Part shown: in pieces, positions 52,977-61,609 of the stretch
Layout of the letters: each line of letters begins with the position of its first letter
Position numbering within the stretch: the first letter of the stretch is position 1
Assembly (NCBI GenBank): GCA_018816765.1
Contig: JAHIUX010000013.1
Location: 1 to 61,813 of the forward strand
Direction: 5' to 3'
Source: Bacteroidota bacterium
Lineage (GTDB): Bacteria > Bacteroidota > Bacteroidia > Bacteroidales > F082
DNA: 61,813 bases
The notes under the pieces: generated by a model
Seen by the model: the letters and a program-made list of their open reading frames with translations, nothing else
What the model was told of the DNA's origin: nothing
Databases searched by the model: none
Translations under genes and position numbers: made by a program

Positions 52977-53993
52977 GTGACTAAGCATTACAACATTCCA
53001 ATTTTTATGCCAGAACTGGCTTGCCCGTTTCAATGCATCTATTGTAACCAGGCCACCATTTCAGGTCAGTCCGGGTTTCCTGATTCGGCAGATATCGTTG
53101 CACTTATCGAAAGAAACCTGCAAAGCCTGCCCACGGGCAAAAAACACGTTGACATTGCCTTTTTTGGCGGGAATTTTACCGGTTTGCCCCTGAAGCATCA
53201 GGCAGATTACCTCGATCTTGTGCTGCCATATTTATATGATGGCAGGGTGCAGGGTATCAGGCTCAGCACCAGGCCCGACTATATCAATGATGAGGTGCTG
53301 CTGTTGCTGAAAGCAAAACATGTGCATACCATTGAACTTGGAGCTCAGTCGCTCGACGATGAGGTGCTTGCCCGCTGCGGACGTGGTCACACGCTTGCTG
53401 ATGTCGCGCTGGCATCTTCAAAAATCAGGGAGTTGGGTTTCAGGCTCGCACTCCAGATGATGATTGGCCTCCCGGGTGATACGGCTGAAAAAAGCCTTCA
53501 AACAGCAAAAACCATTATTAACCTGGGTGCGCACGAAACCCGCATCTATCCCTGCCTGGTGGTCAGGGGAACGGCCTTGGAACAGCAATACCACAACAAC
53601 GAATACACGCCCCTCAGCCTCGAAGAAGCTGTCAGCTTGTCGGCATCATTGCTCACAAGGTTTGAGTCGGCTGGTGTTAAGGTCATCAGGCTTGGCCTGC
53701 ATCCTTCGGAAGGCCTGAACGGTGACGCATTGGTTGCGGGCCCTTTCCATCCGGCCTTTAAGGAATTGGTAATGACCGAAATATGGCGGCAGCTTTTCAT
53801 CAGCTTTCCGGCTTGGCCCACCGGGCCTGCTTCCATCATCATCGAAGTGCCCGGTCATGAATTTAATTTTGCTGTGGGTTATGCCGCCGCGAACAAAAAC
53901 ATGCTCAGGAAACGCTTTCCAAAACTGCAATTTGTGTGCAACAGCCGGCTCACAGGGCGTGATTTTATCGTTAAACCCGATATCCAATGCTGA
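52977..53993 (+). CDS. Radical SAM protein (Elp3-like superfamily member)
   Basis: This 338-residue protein starts MTKHYNIPIFMPELACPFQCIYC, with the radical SAM CxxxCxxC (C16, C20, C23). It continues with the FFGGNFTGL strand, RLSTRPDYI, TIELGAQSLDDEVLARCGRGH and MIGLPGDTAEKS, the pattern of the Elp3/HemN-like group seen in anaerobes. No HAT domain is present, so it is not a full Elp3; the substrate is unknown. The start is a GTG at 52977, because the nearby ATG at 52975 runs straight into a stop. It overlaps the next gene by 7 bases. Confidence 0.88.
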   Translation: MTKHYNIPIFMPELACPFQCIYCNQATISGQSGFPDSADIVALIERNLQSLPTGKKHVDIAFFGGNFTGLPLKHQADYLDLVLPYLYDGRVQGIRLSTRPDYINDEVLLLLKAKHVHTIELGAQSLDDEVLARCGRGHTLADVALASSKIRELGFRLALQMMIGLPGDTAEKSLQTAKTIINLGAHETRIYPCLVVRGTALEQQYHNNEYTPLSLEEAVSLSASLLTRFESAGVKVIRLGLHPSEGLNGDALVAGPFHPAFKELVMTEIWRQLFISFPAWPTGPASIIIEVPGHEFNFAVGYAAANKNMLRKRFPKLQFVCNSRLTGRDFIVKPDIQC

Positions 53994-54679
53994 TTATCGC
54001 CGACTCGCGCATGCCGCTGGCGGCAAAAGACAGCCTCTCAGGCCTGGGCGAGGTGCTCTGGCTTGAACCTCAGCCATGTGTTTACCCGGCCATTGCTGCC
54101 CATCCGGATATTTACCTCTGCCGGCACAAGCATCAGCTTATCGCCTCACCCGATATCCCTGTTCACTGGTCAGCCAGGATCAGGAGCGCTGGCATTGCCC
54201 TCAGCTTCGGGCAACAGCGCCTGGGTGAAAAATACCCGCAGACAGCAGGCTATAATGCCGTTTTCGCTGGCGACCTGCTCATCCATAACCTGAAGGTCAG
54301 CGATCCAATGCTGTTATCACTGGCGTCTGACACAATTCATGTGAAACAAGCTTATACACGTTGTAACCTGCTTGCACTCAACAACACACATATGATCACT
54401 TCGGACCGTGGCATCGAAAAAACACTCCTTCGCCATGGCAAAAATGTGTTGTTTGTTGAGCCGAAACAAATCCGCCTCGCCCAGCACACCCATGGATTTT
54501 TCGGCGGGGCCTGCGGCCTGCTTGGCACCAACCTGGTTGTTTGCGGCAATATTTCCACACTTGGCGAATCGGAAGCCCTGCACGATTTTGCGCATTCCTG
54601 TGGCTTCACCCTGCTGAGTTTGTTCGACGGGCCGCTGACAGATGTTGGCAGCATGCTGTTTTTTACCGGCGGTGATTGA
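53987..54679 (+). CDS. DUF6873-like (possible GME-fold) protein
   Basis: This 230-residue cytoplasmic protein begins LIIADSRMPLAAKDSL and has repeated alpha/beta units. YTRCNLLALNNTHMITSDRGI, GACGLLGTNLVVCGN and FDGPLTDVGSMLFF resemble the DUF6873 group, which has been proposed to share the guanidine-modifying-enzyme (GME) fold. A candidate catalytic Cys lies in GACG; this is inference. It overlaps the radical SAM gene by 7 bases, so the pair is translationally coupled and probably acts on related substrates. Confidence 0.6.
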   Translation: MLIIADSRMPLAAKDSLSGLGEVLWLEPQPCVYPAIAAHPDIYLCRHKHQLIASPDIPVHWSARIRSAGIALSFGQQRLGEKYPQTAGYNAVFAGDLLIHNLKVSDPMLLSLASDTIHVKQAYTRCNLLALNNTHMITSDRGIEKTLLRHGKNVLFVEPKQIRLAQHTHGFFGGACGLLGTNLVVCGNISTLGESEALHDFAHSCGFTLLSLFDGPLTDVGSMLFFTGGD

Positions 54680-54765
54680 GGCTGAGCCAAATCACGAGTT
54701 TAAAAAAACGCCTATGCGTTTCAAGCCCAAATGGATTATATTGGGTTTTGGTTGCATGGCAACAG

Positions 54766-54799
54766 TTGAGTTCGCGCCAAACAAATTTTCGTAATTTTG
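54766..54799 (+). promoter_or_regulatory. Promoter of aspS
   Basis: TTG (54766-54768) and TAATTTTG (54792-54799) are 23 bases apart, at the upper end of the usual range. The leader is about 25 bases. Confidence 0.5.
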
Positions 54800-54827
54800 C
54801 GCCTCAATTGTTAACGACAAGCTTACC

Positions 54828-56585
54828 ATGTACAGAACACATACTTGCGGCGAATTAAGGCTTTCCGACACCGGAAAAGAAGTAACCCTCAGCGGATGGG
54901 TGCAACGCGTACGCGACAAAGGCACCTTGCTCTGGATCGATCTGCGCGACCGCTACGGGATCACTCAGTTGTTTCTCGAAGAAGGCGAATCGAAACCTGA
55001 GCTGCTGCAGGCTGCCCGCAGCCTTGGCCGCGAATTTGTGATCAGGGTGAGTGGCAAGGTGAGCGAGCGCGAGTCGAAAAATCCGAATATTGCAACAGGC
55101 GAAGTCGAAATCAGGCTTACATCGCTCGAGTTGCTCAATGCCTCCAAATTGCCTCCCTTTACCATCGAGGAAAAGAGCGATGGCGGCGATGAGTTGCGCA
55201 TGAAGTACCGCTACCTCGACCTGCGCCGTACGCCCCTGAAAAACAACCTGGCCCTGCGTCACCGCTTGTCCATCGAAACACGCAACTACCTCGACAGCCA
55301 GGGTTTTTATGAAATTGAAACACCTTACCTCATTAAGTCGACACCCGAAGGAGCCCGCGATTTTGTGGTGCCTTCGCGCATGAATCCCGGTGAGTTTTAC
55401 GCCCTGCCCCAATCGCCTCAGACGTTTAAACAAATCCTGATGGTAGCCGGCTACGACCGTTATTTCCAGATCGTACGCTGTTTCCGCGATGAGGACCTGC
55501 GTGCCGACCGGCAACCCGAGTTCACCCAGATCGACTGTGAGATGGCCTTCGTGAGCCAGGAAGATATCCTCAACACCTTCGAAGGCATGGCGCGTTTCCT
55601 CTTTCAAAAGGTGAAAGGCCTCGATGTGGGCCCTTTTGCCCGCATGGATTACGCCACCGCGATGAAGCTGTATGGTTCCGACAAGCCTGATATCCGCTTC
55701 GACATGCAGTTTGTCGAACTGAACGACCTGGCCAAAAACAGCGGCTTCGCCGTTTTCGATGAGGCTGAACTGGTGGTGGGCATCAATGCCGGTGGTTGCA
55801 GTGAATATACCCGCAAGCAACTCGATGGCCTGACCGATTTTGTGAAAAAACCCCAAATAGGCGCCAAAGGCCTCGTTTATGTGAAATACAACGCCGATGG
55901 TTCCATAAAATCATCTGTCGATAAATTCTTCAGCGAAGACCAGCTTCATGGCTGGGCAAATCGCTTCGGTGCCAAACCCGGTGACCTGATGCTGATCCTC
56001 AGCGGAAAGGAAGAAAGCACCCGCAAGCAACTGAACGAGCTGCGCCTCGAAATGGGCAACCAGCTTGGTTTGCGCAACCCACAGGTGTTTAAACCCCTTT
56101 GGGTGACCGATTTTCCGCTCTTAGAATGGAATGAGGAAGCACAACGCTACTTTGCCATGCACCACCCGTTTACATCGCCAAAAACAGAAGATATCCACCT
56201 GCTCGAAACAGATCCGGGCAAGGCCCGTGCCAATGCCTACGATATGGTGATCAACGGCGTTGAAGTGGGAGGAGGCTCCATCAGGATTCACGACCGTACA
56301 CTGCAGAAAAGGATGTTCAGCCTGCTGGGCTTTTCTGACGAAGAAGCCCAGAATCAGTTTGGCTTCCTGCTGAATGCCTTTGAGTATGGCGCACCTCCTC
56401 ATGGCGGCATCGCCCTTGGCTTCGACCGCCTTACTGCACTGATTGCCGGTTTCGACTCGATCCGCGACTTCATCGCTTTCCCGAAAAACAATTCAGGCCG
56501 CGACATGATGATCGACTCACCATCGGCGATTGCCGACGCTCAGCTCAACGAACTGTATCTGAAGGTCACAGCGCCTGACAAATAA
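54828..56585 (+). CDS. aspS: Aspartyl-tRNA synthetase (bacterial type)
   Basis: This 585-residue class II synthetase charges tRNA-Asp. It begins [21 protein letters not shown] with the OB-fold anticodon domain, then [41 protein letters not shown] (in parts: [15 protein letters not shown]), [39 protein letters not shown] (motif 2), the bacterial GAD insertion (about 290-420) and motif 3 ([10 protein letters not shown]). Full length with no insert. Confidence 0.98.
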   Translation: MYRTHTCGELRLSDTGKEVTLSGWVQRVRDKGTLLWIDLRDRYGITQLFLEEGESKPELLQAARSLGREFVIRVSGKVSERESKNPNIATGEVEIRLTSLELLNASKLPPFTIEEKSDGGDELRMKYRYLDLRRTPLKNNLALRHRLSIETRNYLDSQGFYEIETPYLIKSTPEGARDFVVPSRMNPGEFYALPQSPQTFKQILMVAGYDRYFQIVRCFRDEDLRADRQPEFTQIDCEMAFVSQEDILNTFEGMARFLFQKVKGLDVGPFARMDYATAMKLYGSDKPDIRFDMQFVELNDLAKNSGFAVFDEAELVVGINAGGCSEYTRKQLDGLTDFVKKPQIGAKGLVYVKYNADGSIKSSVDKFFSEDQLHGWANRFGAKPGDLMLILSGKEESTRKQLNELRLEMGNQLGLRNPQVFKPLWVTDFPLLEWNEEAQRYFAMHHPFTSPKTEDIHLLETDPGKARANAYDMVINGVEVGGGSIRIHDRTLQKRMFSLLGFSDEEAQNQFGFLLNAFEYGAPPHGGIALGFDRLTALIAGFDSIRDFIAFPKNNSGRDMMIDSPSAIADAQLNELYLKVTAPDK

Positions 56586-56651
56586 ATCCGGGCTGGCAAC
56601 ATCAAAGCCTTATCGGCCAGGCAACCGATCCGGAAAAATTGTGTAACAAGC

Positions 56652-56852
56652 TCAGAGTCCGTAAGGCGACTCCGGAATGATGATCCAGCAGATGATGTAG
56701 GCCAGTATGCCGGCACCACCCAGAAAGGTAAAAATCACCCACAGTATCCTGACCAGGGTGGGATCGAGCTGAAAATAATCGGCGATGCCGTGGCACACAC
56801 CACCCAGCATCTTGTTGTACCTTCTGCGGTATAAGCGTTTTACCTCGTTCAT
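56652..56852 (-). CDS. PspC-domain membrane protein
   Basis: This 66-residue protein has the compact PspC pattern: KRLYRRRYNKMLGGVCHGIADYF, then DPTLVRILWVIFTFLGGAG and one TM helix ending CWIIIPE. PspC domains are linked to envelope-stress responses; short forms like this lack a separate signalling domain. The next gene upstream on this strand is the 173-residue hypothetical, 61 bases away. Confidence 0.9.
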   Translation of the reverse strand: MNEVKRLYRRRYNKMLGGVCHGIADYFQLDPTLVRILWVIFTFLGGAGILAYIICWIIIPESPYGL

Positions 56853-56912
56853 TTTTTATTCAGGTTTTGCGTTTATAATCAAGTATTCGATGGGCATCGG
56901 TCGGCTCAGGCC

Positions 56913-57434
56913 TTATTCCTGAAACAGCTTCAGCACCACATCGTGCATCAGCAATCCTGCCTGAATCTTCACCAGCGACGATTTGTCGAGCGATTCGAGC
57001 ATTTCAGTAAGCTGCCTCAGCGTCTCATCGCTGCGCTGACGCGCCTGCAATATCGCCTTCAGCTGCTTCACCTGGCTTCCCTTCAACTCATCAAATAACA
57101 AGGACGTAATGGCATGCGCGAGGGTTGCTGTTTCGTCAGGATTTTTTTTCTCCGGCAGGCCTGAAACTTCAAGTTCGCCGATGGCAGCTTCCAGTATTTC
57201 TTTGCCAATGCGCTTGCTTCTGGCCTCGTACGACTCGTTTCCGGAAGCATCGCGCAAGGACCAGGAGTTGAATTTAACCTCCAGGTTTTCGATTTGTGCA
57301 ATTCGCGGATCGCTTTCGCCAAATATGTTCCGCAATAGCAAGGCTGTTTGCCGCTTCCATGCAGTGAGGTCAAAATCTTTTGCGTCCATCTTGCCGATCT
57401 GTGTCTGCAACGATCCAATGGCTTGTTCAGGCAT
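56913..57434 (-). CDS. Hypothetical protein
   Basis: The 173-residue product is mostly alpha-helical, acidic, and has no signal peptide or TM helix. DLTAWKRQTALLLRNIFGE in the N-terminal part resembles the start of helical proteins often annotated with abortive-infection or HEPN-like domains, but the resemblance is too weak to name a function. Coding character matches its neighbours. It is divergent from dnaG, so its promoter must lie in the 100-base spacer. Confidence 0.7.
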   Translation of the reverse strand: MPEQAIGSLQTQIGKMDAKDFDLTAWKRQTALLLRNIFGESDPRIAQIENLEVKFNSWSLRDASGNESYEARSKRIGKEILEAAIGELEVSGLPEKKNPDETATLAHAITSLLFDELKGSQVKQLKAILQARQRSDETLRQLTEMLESLDKSSLVKIQAGLLMHDVVLKLFQE

Positions 57435-57543
57435 GACAATATGTTTTAATGCATTTATTCCGTTAAAAGACCTTTACGAATCCATGGTAAAGATACATTT
57501 TTAAGGCGGCAATGTGTATCTTAGCGGCATAATTTACAGCAGC

Positions 57544-59490
57544 TTGATCCCAAATCACACCATTGCCAGCATACTCGAAGCCTCTCGTATTGAGGAGGTT
57601 GTGAGTGAATTTGTGAATCTGAAGCGGCGTGGCAGCAACCTCATCGGGCTGTGTCCGTTCCACCAGGAGAAAACACCTTCGTTCACGGTGTCGCCGGCCA
57701 AGGGCATCTTCAAATGTTTCGGCTGTGGCAAGGCTGGTGATTCGGCCAAGTTCATCATGGAGCATGAGCATTATTCGTATCCTGAAGCGCTCAAATACCT
57801 GGCACGCAAATACCAGATCGAGATAGAGGAAAGGGAGCAAACGGCCGAAGAAATTGTGGCGATGAACGCGCGTGAGCGCATGTTTAACCTCAATCTTTTT
57901 GCCCAGCAGCAGTTTACCAACACCCTTTTCGAAAGCGACGAAGGCCGTGCAATAGGCCTGAGCTATTTTAAGGAGCGCGATTTCCGTGAAGCCACCATCA
58001 GGAAGTTCCAGCTGGGTTACTGCAGCGACAAAAGGGATGCTTTCAGCCAGTATGCCACAGCCAGTGGTTATAGCGAAGACATTCTGCTGCTTACCGGTTT
58101 GTCGGTCAAACACAACGAGCAGTTGTACGACCGCTTCCAGGGCAGGGTCATCTTTCCCATTCATAACCTCACGGGAAAAGTTGTTGGCTTTGGCGGGCGC
58201 ATACTGGGCTCTGAGAAGTCGAAGGCCAAATACCTCAACTCGCCCGAGTCGGAAGTGTATGCAAAAAGCAAAACCCTCTATGGCATTTATTTTGCGAAAA
58301 ATGCCATCAGCAAGCTTGATAACTGCCTCCTTGTCGAAGGCTATACCGATGTGATTTCGATGCACCAGGCGGGTATCGAAAATGTGGTTGCCAGCTCAGG
58401 CACATCGCTCACCACTGATCAGATACGCATCATCAGGCGCTACACCAACAACATCACCATCCTTTACGATGGCGACAAAGCCGGCATCAACGCCTCGCTG
58501 CGTGGCATCGACATGATTCTTGAGGAAGGCATGAATGTACGGGTGCTGCTCTTTCCCGAAGGCAACGATCCCGACTCGTATGTGCGCAGGCACAGAACCA
58601 GCGAAGTGGAAGGTTTTATCCAGCAGGAATCGAAGGATTTTATCAGCTTTAAAACCCGTCTGCTGCTCGATGAAGCCTCTAACGACCCCATAAAAAAAGC
58701 TGGCCTCATCAAGGAAATCGTTCACACCATTTCATTGATTCCCGACGCCATCTACCGCTCGGTTTATGTGAAAGAATGCAGCCGTATGCTGGACGTGGAG
58801 GAGCTCACCCTGCTCAATGAACTGAACAAACTTCTCAGAAGCCGCTTTCGCAAACAAATCAGCCCTGACCTTCCCGAAACAGCAGCCGAAACCAGGCCGC
58901 AGGAACCAGAAACCCCGAAGCCGGCCGAAGAAAAACAGGGCTATTACCAGGAAAGGGAGTTGCTTAAGCTGCTGCTCAACTACGGAGCACAGGATTTGCT
59001 GCTTGAAACAACGGATGAAAACGGCTTTCCGGCGGTCTACCGCGAAACGGTGGCCCACTACATCATTGATGACCTTGCACACGACAAGCTTGTGTTTGAC
59101 CACCCTACACACCTCAAGATCATGCAATTATACAGCGAAGGCCTCGACAATGGCGTTGTTCCGCATGAGCAGCATTTTATTTCACATCCCGAACCCGACA
59201 TTTCGCTGCTGGCGATCGACCTGCTTACCGAACGCTATGAGCTGAGCAAGAACTGGGAACGGCACAAGATTTTTGTGAAGTCGATCACCGAGGACCTGAA
59301 ACAAAGCATCGACAGCAACCTGCTCGACTTTAAAAGCAAGATCATTGAATCGCGCCTGCCCGAACTGATGCAACAGCTGGAAGCGGCTACAGAAGGCGAC
59401 GCACAGGACAATCTGCTGAAAGAATACAAAAACCTGAATGATATGAAGGTTAAAATCAACAATTTACTGGGGAAGGTGATCATCAGATGA
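57544..59490 (+). CDS. dnaG: DNA primase
   Basis: DnaG makes RNA primers at the replication fork. The protein has the CHC2 zinc finger (CPFHQEKTPSFTVSP ... FKCFGCGKAGD), the primase core with GYCSDKRDAFSQYA and GRVIFPIHNLTGKVVGFGGRIL (in parts: RVIFPIHNLTGKVVGFGGR), TOPRIM motifs (LLVEGYTDVISMHQAG, ILYDGDKAGINAS) and a C-terminal DnaB-interacting region (about 450-648). The usual start is I-P-x-x-T-I, so a TTG at 57544 (648 residues) is preferred; a GTG at 57514 would add 10 atypical residues. Full length. Confidence 0.96.
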   Translation: MIPNHTIASILEASRIEEVVSEFVNLKRRGSNLIGLCPFHQEKTPSFTVSPAKGIFKCFGCGKAGDSAKFIMEHEHYSYPEALKYLARKYQIEIEEREQTAEEIVAMNARERMFNLNLFAQQQFTNTLFESDEGRAIGLSYFKERDFREATIRKFQLGYCSDKRDAFSQYATASGYSEDILLLTGLSVKHNEQLYDRFQGRVIFPIHNLTGKVVGFGGRILGSEKSKAKYLNSPESEVYAKSKTLYGIYFAKNAISKLDNCLLVEGYTDVISMHQAGIENVVASSGTSLTTDQIRIIRRYTNNITILYDGDKAGINASLRGIDMILEEGMNVRVLLFPEGNDPDSYVRRHRTSEVEGFIQQESKDFISFKTRLLLDEASNDPIKKAGLIKEIVHTISLIPDAIYRSVYVKECSRMLDVEELTLLNELNKLLRSRFRKQISPDLPETAAETRPQEPETPKPAEEKQGYYQERELLKLLLNYGAQDLLLETTDENGFPAVYRETVAHYIIDDLAHDKLVFDHPTHLKIMQLYSEGLDNGVVPHEQHFISHPEPDISLLAIDLLTERYELSKNWERHKIFVKSITEDLKQSIDSNLLDFKSKIIESRLPELMQQLEAATEGDAQDNLLKEYKNLNDMKVKINNLLGKVIIR

Positions 59491-59600
59491 GTTAAATCCA
59501 AATGAACAAGCAGGAGGCTTAGAAAGCCGAACAGTCTGATTTTTTGGGCTTATCCCGAATTAAGTTTGTTTGAAGCTTGCCCCCGCTGGCACGGATTAGC
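59491..59600. other. Non-coding spacer with partial REP
   Basis: No gene seen. The end (about 59579-59599) carries a partial REP-like head, CCCCCGCTGGCACGGATTAG, lacking its second arm. Confidence 0.5.
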
Positions 59601-59740
59601 TACCCCCGCTGACGCGGATTTGAAATCCGCGCCATTGTTAGATATCTTGCTAATAATTTACCTTCATTTTCCCCCCCGCTGGCGCGGATTTGTAATCCGT
59701 GCCATTGTTAAATATCTTGCTAATAATCCACCTTCATTTT
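59601..59740. repeat. Two tandem 70-bp REP-type repeats
   Basis: 59601-59670 and 59671-59740 match at about 62 of 70 positions. Each starts with a palindromic REP core (CCCCCGCTGGCGCGGATTT / AAATCCGCGCC type) and continues with the same A+T-rich 40 bases (CCATTGTTA...CTTCATTTT). The core hairpin is the kind recognised by REP-associated tyrosine transposases. Confidence 0.8.
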
Positions 59741-59763
59741 CCATCTCAACTTAACAATGTAAC

Positions 59764-59850
59764 TTATAGCAAACCCCTACCACCAGCATAATTAACAGCG
59801 CTGCTGTATACATAGTCCTCAGGTTTGAAAACCAAAGCTTCCTCAACCGG
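59764..59850 (-). pseudogene. C-terminal remnant of a REP-associated tyrosine transposase
   Basis: About 28 codons (EEALVFKPEDYVYSSAVNYAGG, then RGLL and a stop) match the typical end of IS200/Y1-like REP-associated transposases (x-PEDYxYSSAxxYAGxxGLL). The N-terminal two thirds with the HUH motif and catalytic Tyr are absent. A REP copy is fused directly upstream. It cannot be functional. Confidence 0.75.
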
Positions 59851-59881
59851 GGCACGGATTGCAAATCCGCGCCAGCGGGGG
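59848..59881 (-). repeat. REP copy in opposite orientation
   Basis: Reading CCCCGCTGGCGCGGATTTG then CAATCCGTGCCCC on the minus strand, this is an inverted copy of the REP core at 59603-59634. It lies between the transposase tail and the broken partner-gene copy. Confidence 0.75.
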
Positions 59882-59883
59882 AT

Positions 59884-60043
59884 TTTTACCTTGAATCGGT
59901 GATTCGAATTCTGAATTACCACCTTTATGTGGTTTACTTTCATACTCATCCAAAGGCGGTTCAGTAGTAAAAAGATTAAATCAAAACGAAACTTCACCAA
60001 TGCCAATTTCGATAAGGAAAAATGAATTACCTTCGACTATCAT
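59884..60043 (-). pseudogene. Broken third copy of the partner gene in the tandem array
   Basis: From the ATG at 60043 the translation reads MIVEGNSFFLIEIGIGEVSF, stop, FNLFTTEPPLDEYE. This is the same start as the intact gene at 60641-61039 (MRVEGN...EIGIGEVPFGFNLFTTEPTLEEFE), but a Gly codon has become TGA and the similarity ends before the REP copy. As in the intact copy, the start overlaps the end of the upstream lipoprotein gene (SRR-stop). Confidence 0.8.
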
Positions 60044-60617
60044 GCATATTTTCATTATACCAAGTTTTGTTTCTGAACCATGCATTTGAACTATCTGGTT
60101 TGTTTTCATAAGGAACAAATTTAAATAAGACCGGCACTTTATAAAACTCATTCTTATTTAAGTATTCAAAATTGCTATATAAGACAATAGTCGTGTCGCT
60201 AGTGATAAGCCCTGATGACTCAAATACCCACCTACGGTATATTGGATTATGTGAAGTGTGAATATTAAAAAGTTGTATTACAATACTAGTATCTTTGATC
60301 ATAAAAGACCCAAAGTATTCTTTACCTTTTTGGGTGTAATAATCCTCATTAATGATATCAAAGTATTTTGATTTGTTAAAGAAAAAATCGCTCACCCAGG
60401 GACCCTCTTTAACTATTCCGTTTTCGTACAAGAACAATATCCTGCCTTTAATATCAACTGGAGCATAAAACCCATTTGTTTTTATTGAGAGTGGGTTACC
60501 TGATTTAATTAACGGATATTTGTATGCAAAAAAATCCTTTTTCTTAGTGAAACAACTATTTAGCGAGAAGATAATTAGAATTATACAAATTGCTGTAATT
60601 GTTTTTTTGTGAGGCAT
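60027..60617 (-). CDS. Lipoprotein, paralogue A of tandem module
   Basis: This 196-residue protein has a lipoprotein signal (TAICIILIIFSLNSC) and a beta-rich body. The C-terminal motif KPDSSNAWFRNKTWYNENMHDSRR (in parts: KPDSSNAWFRNKTWY) is shared with the protein at 61023-61607. No known family was recognised. It follows the partner gene at 60641-61039 by 23 bases and overlaps the broken third partner copy. Envelope location is inferred from the lipid anchor. The module structure could reflect toxin-immunity-like or surface-antigen diversification, but there is no direct evidence. Confidence 0.8.
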   Translation of the reverse strand: MPHKKTITAICIILIIFSLNSCFTKKKDFFAYKYPLIKSGNPLSIKTNGFYAPVDIKGRILFLYENGIVKEGPWVSDFFFNKSKYFDIINEDYYTQKGKEYFGSFMIKDTSIVIQLFNIHTSHNPIYRRWVFESSGLITSDTTIVLYSNFEYLNKNEFYKVPVLFKFVPYENKPDSSNAWFRNKTWYNENMHDSRR

Positions 60618-60640
60618 AATAAGTATAATTGTAAGTTTAT

Positions 60641-61039
60641 CTAAAAAAGATAAAGCGAAAACGGATTCATATAACCACCCTGAAGAAACATCGCTGACGG
60701 TGAACCCAAACGTGTGTCAAAATATGGTGAATTGACCAAAGGAAAATATTTTCCATGAATAAAGTTTTGCGTAAACTCCTGAACGCCCGGGCCATCTATT
60801 CCAAACCGGCTTACCCTGTTTCCGTTTCGATAGCCAAGATATAACCCGGCATATACTCTTTCCCCACCTGAATAAGTGCCTTTTTTATTATGCCCCCAAA
60901 CAGATTTATAATTGGTAGTTTCTCCAAACTCTTTCTCAAACTCCTCCAACGTCGGTTCAGTAGTAAAAAGATTGAATCCAAACGGAACTTCGCCAATGCC
61001 AATTTCGGCGGCAATATATAAGTTACCTTCGACTCTCAT
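60641..61039 (-). CDS. Small partner protein of the tandem module (intact copy)
   Basis: This 132-residue product has no signal peptide or membrane segment. Motifs VYAGLYLGYRNGNRVSRFGID, GSPSAMFLQGGY and the C-terminal NPFSLYLF recur in the partial copy at the window end. The family is unknown. Its start overlaps the upstream lipoprotein gene by 17 bases, so it may be translated by coupling; alternatively it could be a 3' fragment of a larger ancestral gene, since it starts abruptly at conserved sequence. Confidence 0.65.
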   Translation of the reverse strand: MRVEGNLYIAAEIGIGEVPFGFNLFTTEPTLEEFEKEFGETTNYKSVWGHNKKGTYSGGERVYAGLYLGYRNGNRVSRFGIDGPGVQEFTQNFIHGKYFPLVNSPYFDTRLGSPSAMFLQGGYMNPFSLYLF

Positions 61040-61607
61040 GCAAGTTCTTTTTATACCAACGTTTTTTATTAAACCATGCCAACGTGCTGTCAGGCTTGTG
61101 ATCCGTTTTGTATAAGCGATAAATTTTCGGTTCTTTGATGAGTTCAGAGTCGAACCAATAAGAGTAATCAGAAAAAACTTTTATGGTTGAATCATTGAGT
61201 ATGACGCCTTTAGTTTCATAAACTGCTCTACGGCAAAGCTGATCATTTGATAAACCAAAGCTCTGAATAACAATAGTATCATTAAAAATTCGAAAATGTC
61301 CCCATAGTTCTTTTCTGAAATATTGATCGTTTTCCAATAAATTAGTTATCTCAACTTCTGGATTTAACCAAAAAGAAATAATATTAGAGGGAAAACTTGA
61401 AATGGTTTTTGAGCACCCATTATTATAAAAACACAATGCATCTTTTCCATTTAGTGAGACGAATATTCCCGCATAAAGATCAAATGAATCACATCTAACC
61501 ACTGGTTCCCTATATATTTTAAAACACTTTCGGCAATTAATCGGGCTTACACATGATGCAAGTAGAAACAGAATACAACATCCGATTATTACATGAATTG
61601 ATTTCAT
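61023..61607 (-). CDS. Lipoprotein, paralogue B of tandem module
   Basis: This 194-residue protein has a lipoprotein signal (IIGCCILFLLASC) and the same plan as 60027-60617: a FNDTIVIQSF strand, RRAVYETKGVILNDSTI and the C-terminal KPDSTLAWFNKKRWYKKNLH. The two copies differ strongly in the middle but keep the ends, so the duplication is old. It begins 2 bases after the stop of the partial partner copy and overlaps the next partner gene. Confidence 0.8.
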   Translation of the reverse strand: MKSIHVIIGCCILFLLASCVSPINCRKCFKIYREPVVRCDSFDLYAGIFVSLNGKDALCFYNNGCSKTISSFPSNIISFWLNPEVEITNLLENDQYFRKELWGHFRIFNDTIVIQSFGLSNDQLCRRAVYETKGVILNDSTIKVFSDYSYWFDSELIKEPKIYRLYKTDHKPDSTLAWFNKKRWYKKNLHESRR

Positions 61608-61609
61608 GA

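Noticed and set aside
54855-55856. 333-codon open frame antisense to aspS
   Set aside because: Long only because of codon bias in aspS; no recognisable domain.
59601-59740. CRISPR-like repeats
   Set aside because: Only two adjacent 70-bp units with conserved tails, no variable spacers and no cas genes; REP-type palindromes explain them.
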